Assembly: GCF_000423225.1 (NCBI RefSeq)
Contig: NZ_AUHO01000007.1
Coordinates: 1 to 64,000 of the forward strand
Length of the DNA stretch: 64,000 nt
Direction of reading: 5' to 3'
From: Kaistia adipata DSM 17808
GTDB taxonomy: Bacteria; Pseudomonadota; Alphaproteobacteria; Rhizobiales; Kaistiaceae
Notes under the pieces: generated by a model
Seen by the model: the letters and a program-made list of their open reading frames with translations, nothing else
Database searches by the model: none
What the model was told of the DNA's origin: nothing
Program-made: the position numbers and the translations under genes
Shown: positions 1 to 7,573 of the stretch, piece after piece
How the letters are laid out: the number at the start of each line of letters is the position of its first letter
Position numbering within the stretch: the first letter of the stretch is position 1

Positions 1-52
1 GGCCGGCGCGCGCAGCGAAGGTCAGGGGCGGCCATCGGCCGGCGCTTGCGCC

Positions 53-832
53 TTGCCCTTGACCGCAGCGAGCACGCTGGCAGGCTGGCGGCGAAGCGGA
101 GACAGGCCGGCATGGCATTATGCCGTCCTGCTGCTGGCGGGGGCGCTTTCCGTCTGCATCGGATCGGGCGTCGCTGTCGCGCAATCCGCGTCGGTCGAGC
201 GCCCGGCCGCCGCCCATCCCTATGCGGCGCACATCGCCGAGGCGTCGCAGCGTTTCGGCATCCCCGAGCACTGGATTCGCGCGGTGCTGCGCGCCGAGAG
301 CGCGGGCGACGTGCGCGCGATTTCGTCGGCCGGGGCCATGGGATTGATGCAGGTGATGCCCGACACATGGGCGGGCCTGCGCGTCCGCCATGGCCTCGGC
401 CGTGATCCCTACGACCCGCGCGACAACATCATGGCAGGCACGGCCTATCTGCGCGAGATGTTCGACCGCTACGGCAATGTCGGCGCGATGCTTGCGGCCT
501 ACAATGCCGGTCCCGGCCGCTACGACGAGCACCACGCGACGGGCCGACCGCTTCCCGCCGAGACACGCGCCTATGTCGCCGCGCTCGCCCCGATCCTTGG
601 CGGCGCGGCTCCATCGGATGCGCCGTTGCAACCACCGGCACCGCCGCCCGATTGGCGCGAGGCACCGCTATTCGTCATGCGCCCGGCCGACACGCGGGGT
701 GCCGCCGCGCCGCCGTCCGAGGCGCAATCCAGCGACGGCCGCGCTGCCGTTCCGGCGCGCGACCCCGCCCGTGCGGAGCCGCAGGACGGCAGCATTTTCG
801 TGGCGAGCGCCAGCGACGGGGGAACGCCATGA
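53..832 (+). CDS. Lytic transglycosylase of the conjugation system (VirB1-like)
   Basis: Predicted periplasmic murein-cleaving enzyme that would open peptidoglycan locally for the type IV secretion apparatus. After a hydrophobic signal-like stretch ending near AVAQS comes an SLT domain: the catalytic Glu is in the AVLRAESAGD motif, followed by SAGAMGLMQVMP and AAYNAGPGRY, the usual goose-lysozyme-type signatures. The C-terminal third is Pro/Ala-rich and probably disordered. The frame is open to the left edge of the window, and the first possible start here is a TTG, so the true start is uncertain and may lie upstream. Its position before the relaxase gene fits a transfer-region transglycosylase. 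Confidence 0.85.
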   Translation: MPLTAASTLAGWRRSGDRPAWHYAVLLLAGALSVCIGSGVAVAQSASVERPAAAHPYAAHIAEASQRFGIPEHWIRAVLRAESAGDVRAISSAGAMGLMQVMPDTWAGLRVRHGLGRDPYDPRDNIMAGTAYLREMFDRYGNVGAMLAAYNAGPGRYDEHHATGRPLPAETRAYVAALAPILGGAAPSDAPLQPPAPPPDWREAPLFVMRPADTRGAAAPPSEAQSSDGRAAVPARDPARAEPQDGSIFVASASDGGTP

Positions 833-1149
833 GGGCGGCGTTCCCGCGCTCGGCGGCGCTGGTTTCGGCATCCGGTCGGGCAGGTTTGCGCCCGGCAGGA
901 TTCCCGGCAGGAGGGGCAGAAAAGACAGAAAGGGCGGAGGGCAAGATTAAAGAAGACGGCACCATATCGGGCCGCTTCTGGAAATTGTTGTTGTCTGCAC
1001 ACTGGTTAGGTGGCCGGTTCCGGCACCATGGTTTTGAGGGGTCGCGTGCCGCGATTTCGCACAAAGCCTTGGCTTTGCTGGGTTTCGAGCGGCACCATAG
1101 GCCCATATCAGCCGTTTTTCGGTGGTTTTATCAGGAGTCGCGCCCATGA
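829..1149 (+). CDS. Possible small protein overlapping the oriT-like region
   Basis: A 106-codon frame whose ATG overlaps the stop of the transglycosylase gene by four bases and which ends just inside the relaxase start. The overlap suggests translational coupling, but the product (MRAAFPRSAALVSASG...) has no recognisable domain. The second half spans the repeats and palindrome described as a candidate oriT, which argues that this is non-coding. There is no counterpart inside the window for comparison, because the matching part of element B is off the edge. Treat as doubtful. Confidence 0.22.
   Translation: MRAAFPRSAALVSASGRAGLRPAGFPAGGAEKTERAEGKIKEDGTISGRFWKLLLSAHWLGGRFRHHGFEGSRAAISHKALALLGFERHHRPISAVFRWFYQESRP
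957..1098. promoter_or_regulatory. Candidate origin of transfer upstream of the relaxase
   Basis: The nonamer CGGCACCAT occurs three times in direct orientation at 957, 1021 and 1090, spaced 64 and 69 bases apart. The first and third copies extend to CGGCACCATA. Between the second and third lies the palindrome CAAAGCC-TT-GGCTTTG (1062-1077). Inverted repeats and iterated binding sites immediately upstream of a relaxase gene are typical of oriT regions. No nic site can be identified by eye, so the assignment is an inference. Confidence 0.45.
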
Positions 1150-3200
1150 GCGCCGACGATGAAAACCGCTTCCGTCCGAAGCCGGGCCGTATCCGATCCG
1201 ACACACCGAAGGCCGGCAAGACCAAGAGCTTTTTCACGCAGGTCAAGAAGATCACCCGGCAGCATCAGGCAGCAGCCTCCCGCGATCCTTCCATGCCGTC
1301 ATCCGCTCGCCCGTCATCGCCGGGGCGGTCCCGTGCCGTGGTCGCCAGCGGCAAGGGCGTGAAGCGCGGCCGGGGCGCGAGCTTCGTGCGCGCTCGGAAC
1401 ATCTCCGGCCAATGGCATCATCGCCAGCCCGGCAGCCGCCGCGTGATCGTCAAGCAGCGCAGCGTTCGGGCCGCGTGGAAGGGCGCACGCGCCCGCGCGC
1501 ATCTGCGCTATGTCCAGCGCGACGGCACGTCACGCGACGGCGAGCGGGGCCGGCTCTATTCGGCGACCGAGGACCGCGCCGATGGCGACGCCTTCCTTGA
1601 TCGCGGCAAGGACGACCGCCACCAGTTCAGATTCATCGTCTCGCCCGAGGATGGCGCGGAGCTATCGGACCTCACGGCCTACACCCGCGATTTCATGAAG
1701 CAGGTGGAAGCCGACCTCGGCACGAAACTCGATTGGGTCGCCGTCAACCACTACAACACCGGCCATCCCCATGTGCATGTCATCGTCAACGGCCGCGACG
1801 AGATGGGCGAGGATCTAATCATCAATGGCGACTACCTCGCCAACGGCCTACGGGAGCGCGCCAGCGAGCTTGCCAGTCTGGAACTCGGCCCCGTCACCGA
1901 AATCGAGCAGACCCGCAAGCTGTCGGCCGAGATAGACCAGGACCGTTTCACCCGGATTGACCGCGCCATGGCCGAGGAAGCCGATGCCCGGTTCCTCGAC
2001 CTGCGCCATGAACCGGCCGCACCGCGCCGCCAGTTCGAGCGCACCTTACGCCTGCGCCGTCTCGCCAAGCTGGAGAAGATGGGACTGGCGACCGAGCACG
2101 CGCCCGGCGTTTGGGAGTTGAGCAAGGACATGGAGCCGGCCCTGCGCGAGTTGGGCGAGCGCGGCGACATTATCCGCACCATGCAGAAGGCGCTCGGCCC
2201 GCAGGGAGGCGAACGCGATCCCATGAGCTTTCAAATCCATGACGGAGCGCCAGAGACACCCATCGTCGGCCGCGTCGTGGACAAGCACCTGTCGGACGAG
2301 CTGGGCGAGAACCTGACCATTGTGGTGGACGGGATCGACGGCAGGACGCACCACATCGCAGGCATCGCGCCCGAGCGGCTGGAGGACGCCCGCGTTTGCA
2401 GCGTCGTCCAGATCGGCCCGGCCGAGGCGACCGCCCGACCGTCCGAACGCGCCATTGCCGCCATCACCGAGGACGGCATCTATCGTCCGAGCCGCCATCT
2501 GGAGCAGGCGAAGTTCGAGGGCCGCGTTCCGGGCGGCGATTATGAGGGCTATGTCGATGCCCATGTCCGGCGACTGGAGGCATTGCGCCGCGCCGGGATC
2601 GTCGAGAGGATCGACGCCGACCAATGGCGCATCCCCGATGATCTGGTCAGCCGCGCCGCCGCCTATGACGCCGGCCGTGACCGGCAGGCCAGCGTTCGCA
2701 TCCTTTCCCCGGTCGATCTAGGCAAGCAGATCGGATCGGACGGCACGACATGGCTGGACCGGCGATTGGTCCATGGCGAAACGGCCGACCTTGCGCCGGC
2801 CGGCTTCGGCCAGCAGGTGCGTGAGGCGATGGACCAGCGGCGCGAGCATCACATCGAACAGGGCGATGCCACCCGAGCACGGAACGGCCGCATCTTCTAC
2901 CGGCGCAGCCTTCTCGCCACCTTGCGCGAGCGGGAGGTTGCCCGCATTGGCGCGGAGATGGCCGAGGGCAAGGGGTTGCCGTTCCGTGCCGCCACGGACG
3001 GCGAGAACGTCAGCGGCAAGTTCACCGGGACCGTTCAGCTATCGAGCGGCAAGTTCGCCGTGGTGGAAAAGAGCCATGAGTTCACGCTTGTCCCGTGGCG
3101 GCCGGTGATCGACCGCCAGCTCGGCCGCGAGATCACTGGCGTCGTGCAGGGCGGATCGGTGTCGTGGCAGTTGGGGCGAAGGCATGACCTTGGCCTTTAG
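1146..3200 (+). CDS. Relaxase / mobilization nuclease with DUF3363 region
   Basis: Predicted DNA-nicking relaxase (684 aa) that would cut at oriT and pilot the transferred strand. The three-histidine metal-binding motif is visible as NTGHPHVHVIVNG (roughly residue 200), preceded by the HQFRFIVSPED strand and the segment ending in DWVAVNH. The long C-terminal half (from about residue 330) resembles the DUF3363 region found in relaxases of alpha- and betaproteobacterial ICEs. The ATG at 1146 is preceded by AGGAG at a good distance, so it is preferred over an in-frame start at 1122. The cargo begins about 100 bases downstream. Confidence 0.9.
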   Translation: MSADDENRFRPKPGRIRSDTPKAGKTKSFFTQVKKITRQHQAAASRDPSMPSSARPSSPGRSRAVVASGKGVKRGRGASFVRARNISGQWHHRQPGSRRVIVKQRSVRAAWKGARARAHLRYVQRDGTSRDGERGRLYSATEDRADGDAFLDRGKDDRHQFRFIVSPEDGAELSDLTAYTRDFMKQVEADLGTKLDWVAVNHYNTGHPHVHVIVNGRDEMGEDLIINGDYLANGLRERASELASLELGPVTEIEQTRKLSAEIDQDRFTRIDRAMAEEADARFLDLRHEPAAPRRQFERTLRLRRLAKLEKMGLATEHAPGVWELSKDMEPALRELGERGDIIRTMQKALGPQGGERDPMSFQIHDGAPETPIVGRVVDKHLSDELGENLTIVVDGIDGRTHHIAGIAPERLEDARVCSVVQIGPAEATARPSERAIAAITEDGIYRPSRHLEQAKFEGRVPGGDYEGYVDAHVRRLEALRRAGIVERIDADQWRIPDDLVSRAAAYDAGRDRQASVRILSPVDLGKQIGSDGTTWLDRRLVHGETADLAPAGFGQQVREAMDQRREHHIEQGDATRARNGRIFYRRSLLATLREREVARIGAEMAEGKGLPFRAATDGENVSGKFTGTVQLSSGKFAVVEKSHEFTLVPWRPVIDRQLGREITGVVQGGSVSWQLGRRHDLGL

Positions 3201-3304
3201 CACATACGCGTGTTTCATCCGGTATCTATCATGCCCCGTGTATCTCACGCTGGATGCCGGCTATTGTAGGGGCCATCATTCAAGCGAGCAGTAGAAAAGA
3301 AGAT

Positions 3305-3874
3305 ATGCCGAGACCGAAACTTCATAGCGATGAGTTCATTCTAGATACCGCGCTAGGCATCCTTCTTCAGAAAGGTCCATCGGCCTTCACCCTCTCCGAT
3401 GTTGCGGAAGCGGTCGGCATCTCGCGGGCTGCACTGATCCAGCGGTTCAAAGACAAGGCGACGCTGCATCTAAAGGTCATGGAGCGCAACACGCAGGAGG
3501 TGCGCGACTATTTCGCGGGTGCGAGTCCCGAAAAGGGCCTCGATCCGCTGTGGGCGATGCTCAAGGACCTCATCGCCGGTATGGGTGACGGTGCCGGAAC
3601 GGAAGGCTACCTTCTTCTATTGTGGGGAGACGTTCAGGAGCCGTCGCTTCGCGCCCTTGCGGCGGAGCGGAACAGACTGGTCCTGAAAGCTATCGAGGCA
3701 CGACTGCCCGCCGGGCCGCGCCCACCCGAGCATACCGCCGGCTTGATTCAGACGGTCATTCAGGGGTCTTGCATGCAATGGCTCGTTGAGCCGGAAGGCG
3801 AGCTAGCGGCTTTCATGACCAAGCGCACCCACATGCTTCTGTCCGTCCTCTATCCCGACCATGTGTTCGGGTAA
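3305..3874 (+). CDS. TetR-family transcriptional regulator (cargo)
   Basis: A 189-aa protein with an N-terminal TetR helix-turn-helix (ILDTALGILLQKGPSAFTLSDVAEAVGISRAALIQRFKDKATL, residues about 8-50) and a helical ligand-binding C-terminus. It is the first cargo gene after the relaxase, in the same direction as the Cfr-like gene 93 bases downstream, and an imperfect dyad lies in that gap. Control of the rRNA methyltransferase is plausible but inferred. The ATG at 3305, after a purine-rich GAAAAGAAG, fits the domain start better than the in-frame ATG at 3254. Base composition is lower in GC than the tra genes, consistent with acquired DNA. Confidence 0.85.
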   Translation: MPRPKLHSDEFILDTALGILLQKGPSAFTLSDVAEAVGISRAALIQRFKDKATLHLKVMERNTQEVRDYFAGASPEKGLDPLWAMLKDLIAGMGDGAGTEGYLLLLWGDVQEPSLRALAAERNRLVLKAIEARLPAGPRPPEHTAGLIQTVIQGSCMQWLVEPEGELAAFMTKRTHMLLSVLYPDHVFG

Positions 3875-3888
3875 CACCATCTGGAGGG

Positions 3889-3920
3889 TTGTTTATAACA
3901 GTCGTGTCGGTTATTTATAA
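3889..3920. promoter_or_regulatory. Imperfect dyad upstream of the Cfr-like gene
   Basis: ATAAC-N10-GTTAT (3895-3914) is the core of a wider, imperfect AT-rich inverted repeat in the 93-base gap between the TetR gene and the methyltransferase gene. Its size and position suit a TetR operator overlapping a promoter. A second short hairpin, CCGGG-N8-CCCGG, lies just before the methyltransferase start. Confidence 0.4.
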
Positions 3921-3967
3921 GGCGTGCGCCACGGTATCGCCGGGCACGGAAACCCGGAACGACTATC

Positions 3968-5041
3968 ATGCCTATACAAGAACCCAGCCCGTTGGGGGGC
4001 GAACGACAAAAAGCACTGCCTGCGCCAACCTTGGCGCTGAACCTCATGGCCGACGAGTTCGATGCGTTGAACGCGAGCAGCGGGCCGCAAATCGCTTATC
4101 GCGACCTGTTCTGCCCACACATGGACCTGCCGCGCGCCTTGCGGAACTGGTCAGAGGCTCGGGGCGTCCAGTTGCGGAGCCTTCGCAAAATCACGCATGA
4201 GCGCGGCGGTCGGTCGCAGAAGGTGCTTTTCGGCCTTCATGACGGTTATGCCGTTGAAAGCGTTCTGATCCGTCGTCACGACGGACACACCGCCTGTATT
4301 TCGTCACAGGTTGGATGTGCCTTCGCCTGCCAGTTCTGCGCTTCCGGCCAAGCCGGCCTCAAGCGCAACCTTTCGGCGGGCGAGATTGTCGAACAGGTCG
4401 TTCAACTCGGGCCGAAGGTCAACCGGATCGTGTTCATGGGCATCGGCGAGCCTTTGAACAACTACGAGCAGGTGATGAAGGCGATTCGTATCCTGCGCGA
4501 CCGGCGAGGGATGAATTTTCCCACCACGGGAATCACGCTTTCGACCATCGGCATACCGAAGGCTCTAGCGCAATTGCGAGAAGAGCATCTGGCGATCAAT
4601 CTGACTATATCGCTGCATGCGACGACGCAGGAAGTTCGCGACCGTCTCATCCCCGGATCGCGTAAGCACGACATCAAGGAAGTCATCGCGCGCGCTTCGT
4701 CATGGGCGGAACGGCACAACCGGATCGTCACCTTTGTCTATCTGGTCCTCCCCGGCATCAACGACACGCTTGCTGATGCGAAACGGCTTGCCGGTCTCAT
4801 GAACAAGCGAAGGGCGCGTGTGAACCTTATGCGCTGGAATCCTGTCGATGGCATCGCGCTTGATCGAACCGGCGACCGCAGCCTCGGACTTTTCCGTGAA
4901 GTGCTGGATCGCGCCGGTGTGCCGGTCGTGGTGCGGGATACACAGGGGCGGGATATTTCGGCGGCATGCGGTCAGCTCTGGTTGCGCGATCTGCGCGGAA
5001 TCCCGGTCGAAAAACGCGGAGCCACAAAAAAGGCCGCCTAG
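3968..5041 (+). CDS. Cfr/RlmN-family radical SAM 23S rRNA (A2503) methyltransferase, Cfr-like
   Basis: A 357-aa radical SAM enzyme expected to methylate A2503 of 23S rRNA. The FeS cluster motif is GCAFACQFC (CxxxCxxC), the first catalytic Cys is in TACISSQVGC, and the second is in DISAACGQL near the C-terminus. Features shared with Cfr rather than with the host RlmN at 43262 include FCxxGxxGLKxNL, STIGI instead of STSGV, and LPGxND instead of LKDVND. Cfr methylates C8 and gives phenicol, lincosamide, oxazolidinone, pleuromutilin and streptogramin A resistance; RlmN methylates C2. Linkage to floR favours a resistance role. A divergent RlmN is the alternative, because the family cannot be split safely by eye. 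Confidence 0.8.
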   Translation: MPIQEPSPLGGERQKALPAPTLALNLMADEFDALNASSGPQIAYRDLFCPHMDLPRALRNWSEARGVQLRSLRKITHERGGRSQKVLFGLHDGYAVESVLIRRHDGHTACISSQVGCAFACQFCASGQAGLKRNLSAGEIVEQVVQLGPKVNRIVFMGIGEPLNNYEQVMKAIRILRDRRGMNFPTTGITLSTIGIPKALAQLREEHLAINLTISLHATTQEVRDRLIPGSRKHDIKEVIARASSWAERHNRIVTFVYLVLPGINDTLADAKRLAGLMNKRRARVNLMRWNPVDGIALDRTGDRSLGLFREVLDRAGVPVVVRDTQGRDISAACGQLWLRDLRGIPVEKRGATKKAA

Positions 5042-5053
5042 CGGGAGCTTAGG

Positions 5054-6016
5054 ATGCGGCGTTCGAAAAGACATGCGAACGATGCCTTCCGATCAAGTGA
5101 AACGCTGCTCGGGTCGCGCATACCTCTCTTGTCGCTGATCCAGACGCTTGCGGTCGCTGAATATCTCAACTTCCGCCACGCAGCGAACGCACTCGGGGTT
5201 GCACAATCCAGCGTCAGCGCCCGCGTGAAGGCGCTGGAAGAAGACCTTGGCATCCTCCTGTTCGAGCGTCGTGCGCGTGGCGTTCGGTTGACCGAAGCCG
5301 GACGCCACTTCGTCGAGCGGATCGCAGCCGGCGTCGATCAACTCGACCATGCGGTGAAGACCGCAGGCATGGCGGCGACGGGGGAATGGGGCCGCCTGCG
5401 CATCGGCGTCCATGCCTTGATTCCGCGCAGCTTCCTCGCCGATCTGATCGGGCAGTATCGGGAAAACCATCCCGGCATCGAGGTCGAAATCACCGAAGGC
5501 ACGGCCCGCGATGCGGTCATGCAGCTTCGTGCCGACCGGCTGGACGTGGCGTTCGTCGCTGGCACACCAGAGCTGCCCGACTGCCATACACGGCCGGTCT
5601 GGACTGAATCGCTGGTAGCGGTGCTACCGGATAGGCATCGTCTTGCCGGGCAGCCGGCAATCACTTGGGCCGATCTGGTCGGCGAAACCTTCCTTGTCCG
5701 CTATGGTGGCACTGGCCCGCAGGTTCATGACCATATCGTGCTGCGCCTTGCCGGGCGCTGGCCCGCGCCTTCGATACTGCGCTTCGACGTAGGACGTGGC
5801 ACGCTACTATCCATGGTCGGACAGGGATTCGGCATTACCATCGTCGGGGCAGCGACGGCACTGCTGCCGACTGCCGGCATCACCTTCCTGCCTTTCGCCG
5901 ATGAGCCAGAGCCGGTTGCCTTTACCGCCGTCTGGTCGCCGTTCAATCGAAGCGCCGCGCTCCGTGATCTGCTCTCTCTCGCAAAAGAAATGGGTCGGCT
6001 GATCCGCGTCGACTGA
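5054..6016 (+). CDS. LysR-family regulator, copy 1 (upstream of floR)
   Basis: A 320-aa LysR-type protein: winged HTH around residues 20-80 (NFRHAANALGVAQSSVSARVKALE) and a substrate-binding C-terminal domain. It starts 12 bases after the methyltransferase stop with a GGAG-type ribosome site, so the two are probably co-transcribed. It is highly similar over nearly its full length to the LysR gene downstream of floR, and differs mainly in the first 25 and last 15 residues. A LysR gene commonly accompanies floR in resistance islands; having one on each side is the odd point here. Its target and inducer are not known from sequence. Confidence 0.88.
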   Translation: MRRSKRHANDAFRSSETLLGSRIPLLSLIQTLAVAEYLNFRHAANALGVAQSSVSARVKALEEDLGILLFERRARGVRLTEAGRHFVERIAAGVDQLDHAVKTAGMAATGEWGRLRIGVHALIPRSFLADLIGQYRENHPGIEVEITEGTARDAVMQLRADRLDVAFVAGTPELPDCHTRPVWTESLVAVLPDRHRLAGQPAITWADLVGETFLVRYGGTGPQVHDHIVLRLAGRWPAPSILRFDVGRGTLLSMVGQGFGITIVGAATALLPTAGITFLPFADEPEPVAFTAVWSPFNRSAALRDLLSLAKEMGRLIRVD

Positions 6017-6195
6017 ACCTCTGCCCGTTCCAGCCAACCGCCAAAGCAAGGCATAGGGGTTTCATACGGCCAAGAATGACGGGAACGTCAACAGCGGGGG
6101 ATTGGGTGGCTACGAGCCAGCGATACGGCATTGCGAGGCAACAGCTGATCGTATAAGTGATAGCTAGTCAAATTTGTGATCGTGGAGTGGTCAGC

Positions 6196-6225
6196 ATGGG
6201 AAATCCAAAGTCAGCAGACAAGTAA
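6196..6225 (+). CDS. Nine-codon leader peptide of floR (MGNPKSADK), cmlA-type
   Basis: A short frame with a GGAG ribosome site encodes MGNPKSADK and ends in TAA directly before a strong hairpin. The leader of cmlA, which controls that gene by chloramphenicol-dependent ribosome stalling, is also nine residues (MSTSKNADK). The two share M1, K5, A7, D8 and K9. The gene downstream, floR, is the same type of phenicol exporter. A stalling leader is therefore likely, although no induction data can be read from sequence. Confidence 0.7.
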   Translation: MGNPKSADK

Positions 6226-6226
6226 G

Positions 6227-6331
6227 CCGCAACAGCAAAATTGTTGTTGCGGCGCTCTGTGAGACCAATCCCATGTGATTGCTGATGTGCAGACGCCGCC
6301 CGAGATTTCTTAATCGAGCGGTTGACTTATC
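6227..6331 (+). promoter_or_regulatory. Putative translational attenuator of floR
   Basis: Immediately after the leader stop lies a 12-pair stem (6227-6238 with 6241-6252, one G-T pair). A second stem pairs 6296-6303 with 6314-6321 (seven of eight pairs) and would hide the GAGCGG segment, the only ribosome-site-like stretch before the floR ATG. Stalling in the leader could rearrange these folds and free the site. The fold was worked out by hand and not computed. The rest of the 315-base gap upstream (6017-6195) shows only a weak promoter candidate, TTGCGA and TATAAG with a 15-base spacer near 6131-6157. Confidence 0.55.
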
Positions 6332-7546
6332 ATGACCATCACACGCCCTGCATGGGCCTATACGCTGCCGGCAGCCCTACTGCTGATGGCTCCCTTCGAC
6401 ATCCTCGCTTCACTGGCGATGGATATTTATCTCCCCGTCGTTCCAGCGATGCCCGGCATCCTGAACACGACGCCCGCCATGATCCAACTCACGTTGAGCC
6501 TCTATATTGTGATGCTCGGTGTGGGCCAGGTGATTTTTGGTCCGCTCTCAGACCGCATCGGGCGACGGCCAATTCTACTTGCGGGCGCAACGGCTTTCGT
6601 CATTGCGTCTCTGGGAGCAGCTTGGTCTTCAACTGCACCAGCCTTTGTCGCTTTCCGTCTGCTTCAAGCAGTCGGCGCGTCGGCCATGCTGGTGGCGACG
6701 TTCGCGACGGTTCGCGACGTTTATGCCAGTCGTCCTGAGGGTGTCGTCATCTACGGCCTTTTCAGTTCGATGCTGGCGTTCGTACCTGCGCTCGGCCCTA
6801 TCGCCGGAGCGTTGATCGGCGAGTTCTTGGGATGGCAGGCGATATTCATTGCTTTGGCTATACTGGCGATGCTCGCACTCCTAAATGCGGGTTTCAGGTG
6901 GCACGAAACCCGCCCTCTGGATCAAGCGAAGACGCGCCGATCTGTTTTGCCGATCTTCGCGAGTCCGGCTTTTTGGGTTTACACCATCGGCTTTAGCGCC
7001 GGTATGGGCACCTTCTTCGTCTTCTTCTCGACGGCTCCCCGTGTGCTCATAGGCCAAGCGGAATATTCCGAGATCGGATTCAGCTTTGCCTTCGCCACTG
7101 TCGCGCTTGTAATGATCGTGACAACTCGTTTCGCGAAGTCCTTTGTCACCAGATGGGGCATCGCGGGATGCGTAGCGCGTGGAATGGCGTTGCTCGTTTT
7201 CGGGGCGGTCCTGTTGGGGATCGGCGAACTCTTCGGTTCGCCGTCATTCCTCACCTTCATCGTGCCGATGTGGGTCATGGCGGTCGCCATTGTCTTCACT
7301 GTGTCCGTTACCGCGAACGGCGCTTTGGCAGAGTTCGACGACATCGCAGGATCAGCGGTCGCGTTCTACTTCTGCGTTCAAAGCCTGATAGTCAGCATTG
7401 TCGGGACATTGGCGGTGACGCTGTTAAACGGTGACACAGCGTGGCCGGTGATCTGTTACGCCACGGCGATGGCAGTGCTGGTGTCGTTGGGGCTGGCGCT
7501 CCTTCGGCTCCGTGGGACTGCCACCGAGAAGTCGCCAGTCGTCTAA
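6332..7546 (+). CDS. floR: Florfenicol/chloramphenicol exporter FloR (MFS, DHA1)
   Basis: A 404-aa inner-membrane drug:proton antiporter with 12 predicted membrane segments. The length and nearly the whole sequence match FloR as I recall it: the N-terminus TRPAWAYTLPAALLLMAP, MFS motif A in GPLSDRIGRRPILLAG, and the C-terminus ending ATEKSPVV. It confers export of chloramphenicol and its fluorinated derivative. A few residues differ from the common enterobacterial form, so it is a variant. It lies between two similar LysR genes and is preceded by a leader peptide and hairpins. No ISCR or transposase is next to it, unlike many described floR contexts. Confidence 0.95.
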   Translation: MTITRPAWAYTLPAALLLMAPFDILASLAMDIYLPVVPAMPGILNTTPAMIQLTLSLYIVMLGVGQVIFGPLSDRIGRRPILLAGATAFVIASLGAAWSSTAPAFVAFRLLQAVGASAMLVATFATVRDVYASRPEGVVIYGLFSSMLAFVPALGPIAGALIGEFLGWQAIFIALAILAMLALLNAGFRWHETRPLDQAKTRRSVLPIFASPAFWVYTIGFSAGMGTFFVFFSTAPRVLIGQAEYSEIGFSFAFATVALVMIVTTRFAKSFVTRWGIAGCVARGMALLVFGAVLLGIGELFGSPSFLTFIVPMWVMAVAIVFTVSVTANGALAEFDDIAGSAVAFYFCVQSLIVSIVGTLAVTLLNGDTAWPVICYATAMAVLVSLGLALLRLRGTATEKSPVV

Positions 7547-7573
7547 CCGACGACTGGTGGCAGGCCCGCTCCG

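Noticed and set aside
3861..3920. A 19-codon leader peptide upstream of the Cfr-like gene
   Set aside because: The frame overlaps the TetR gene end, has no ribosome site of its own, and shows no resemblance to known stalling leaders.
3968..5041. Calling this gene rlmN without qualification
   Set aside because: A clear host rlmN is present at 43262, and the mobile gene differs from it in Cfr-like positions and lies beside floR, so a plain RlmN label would hide the point.
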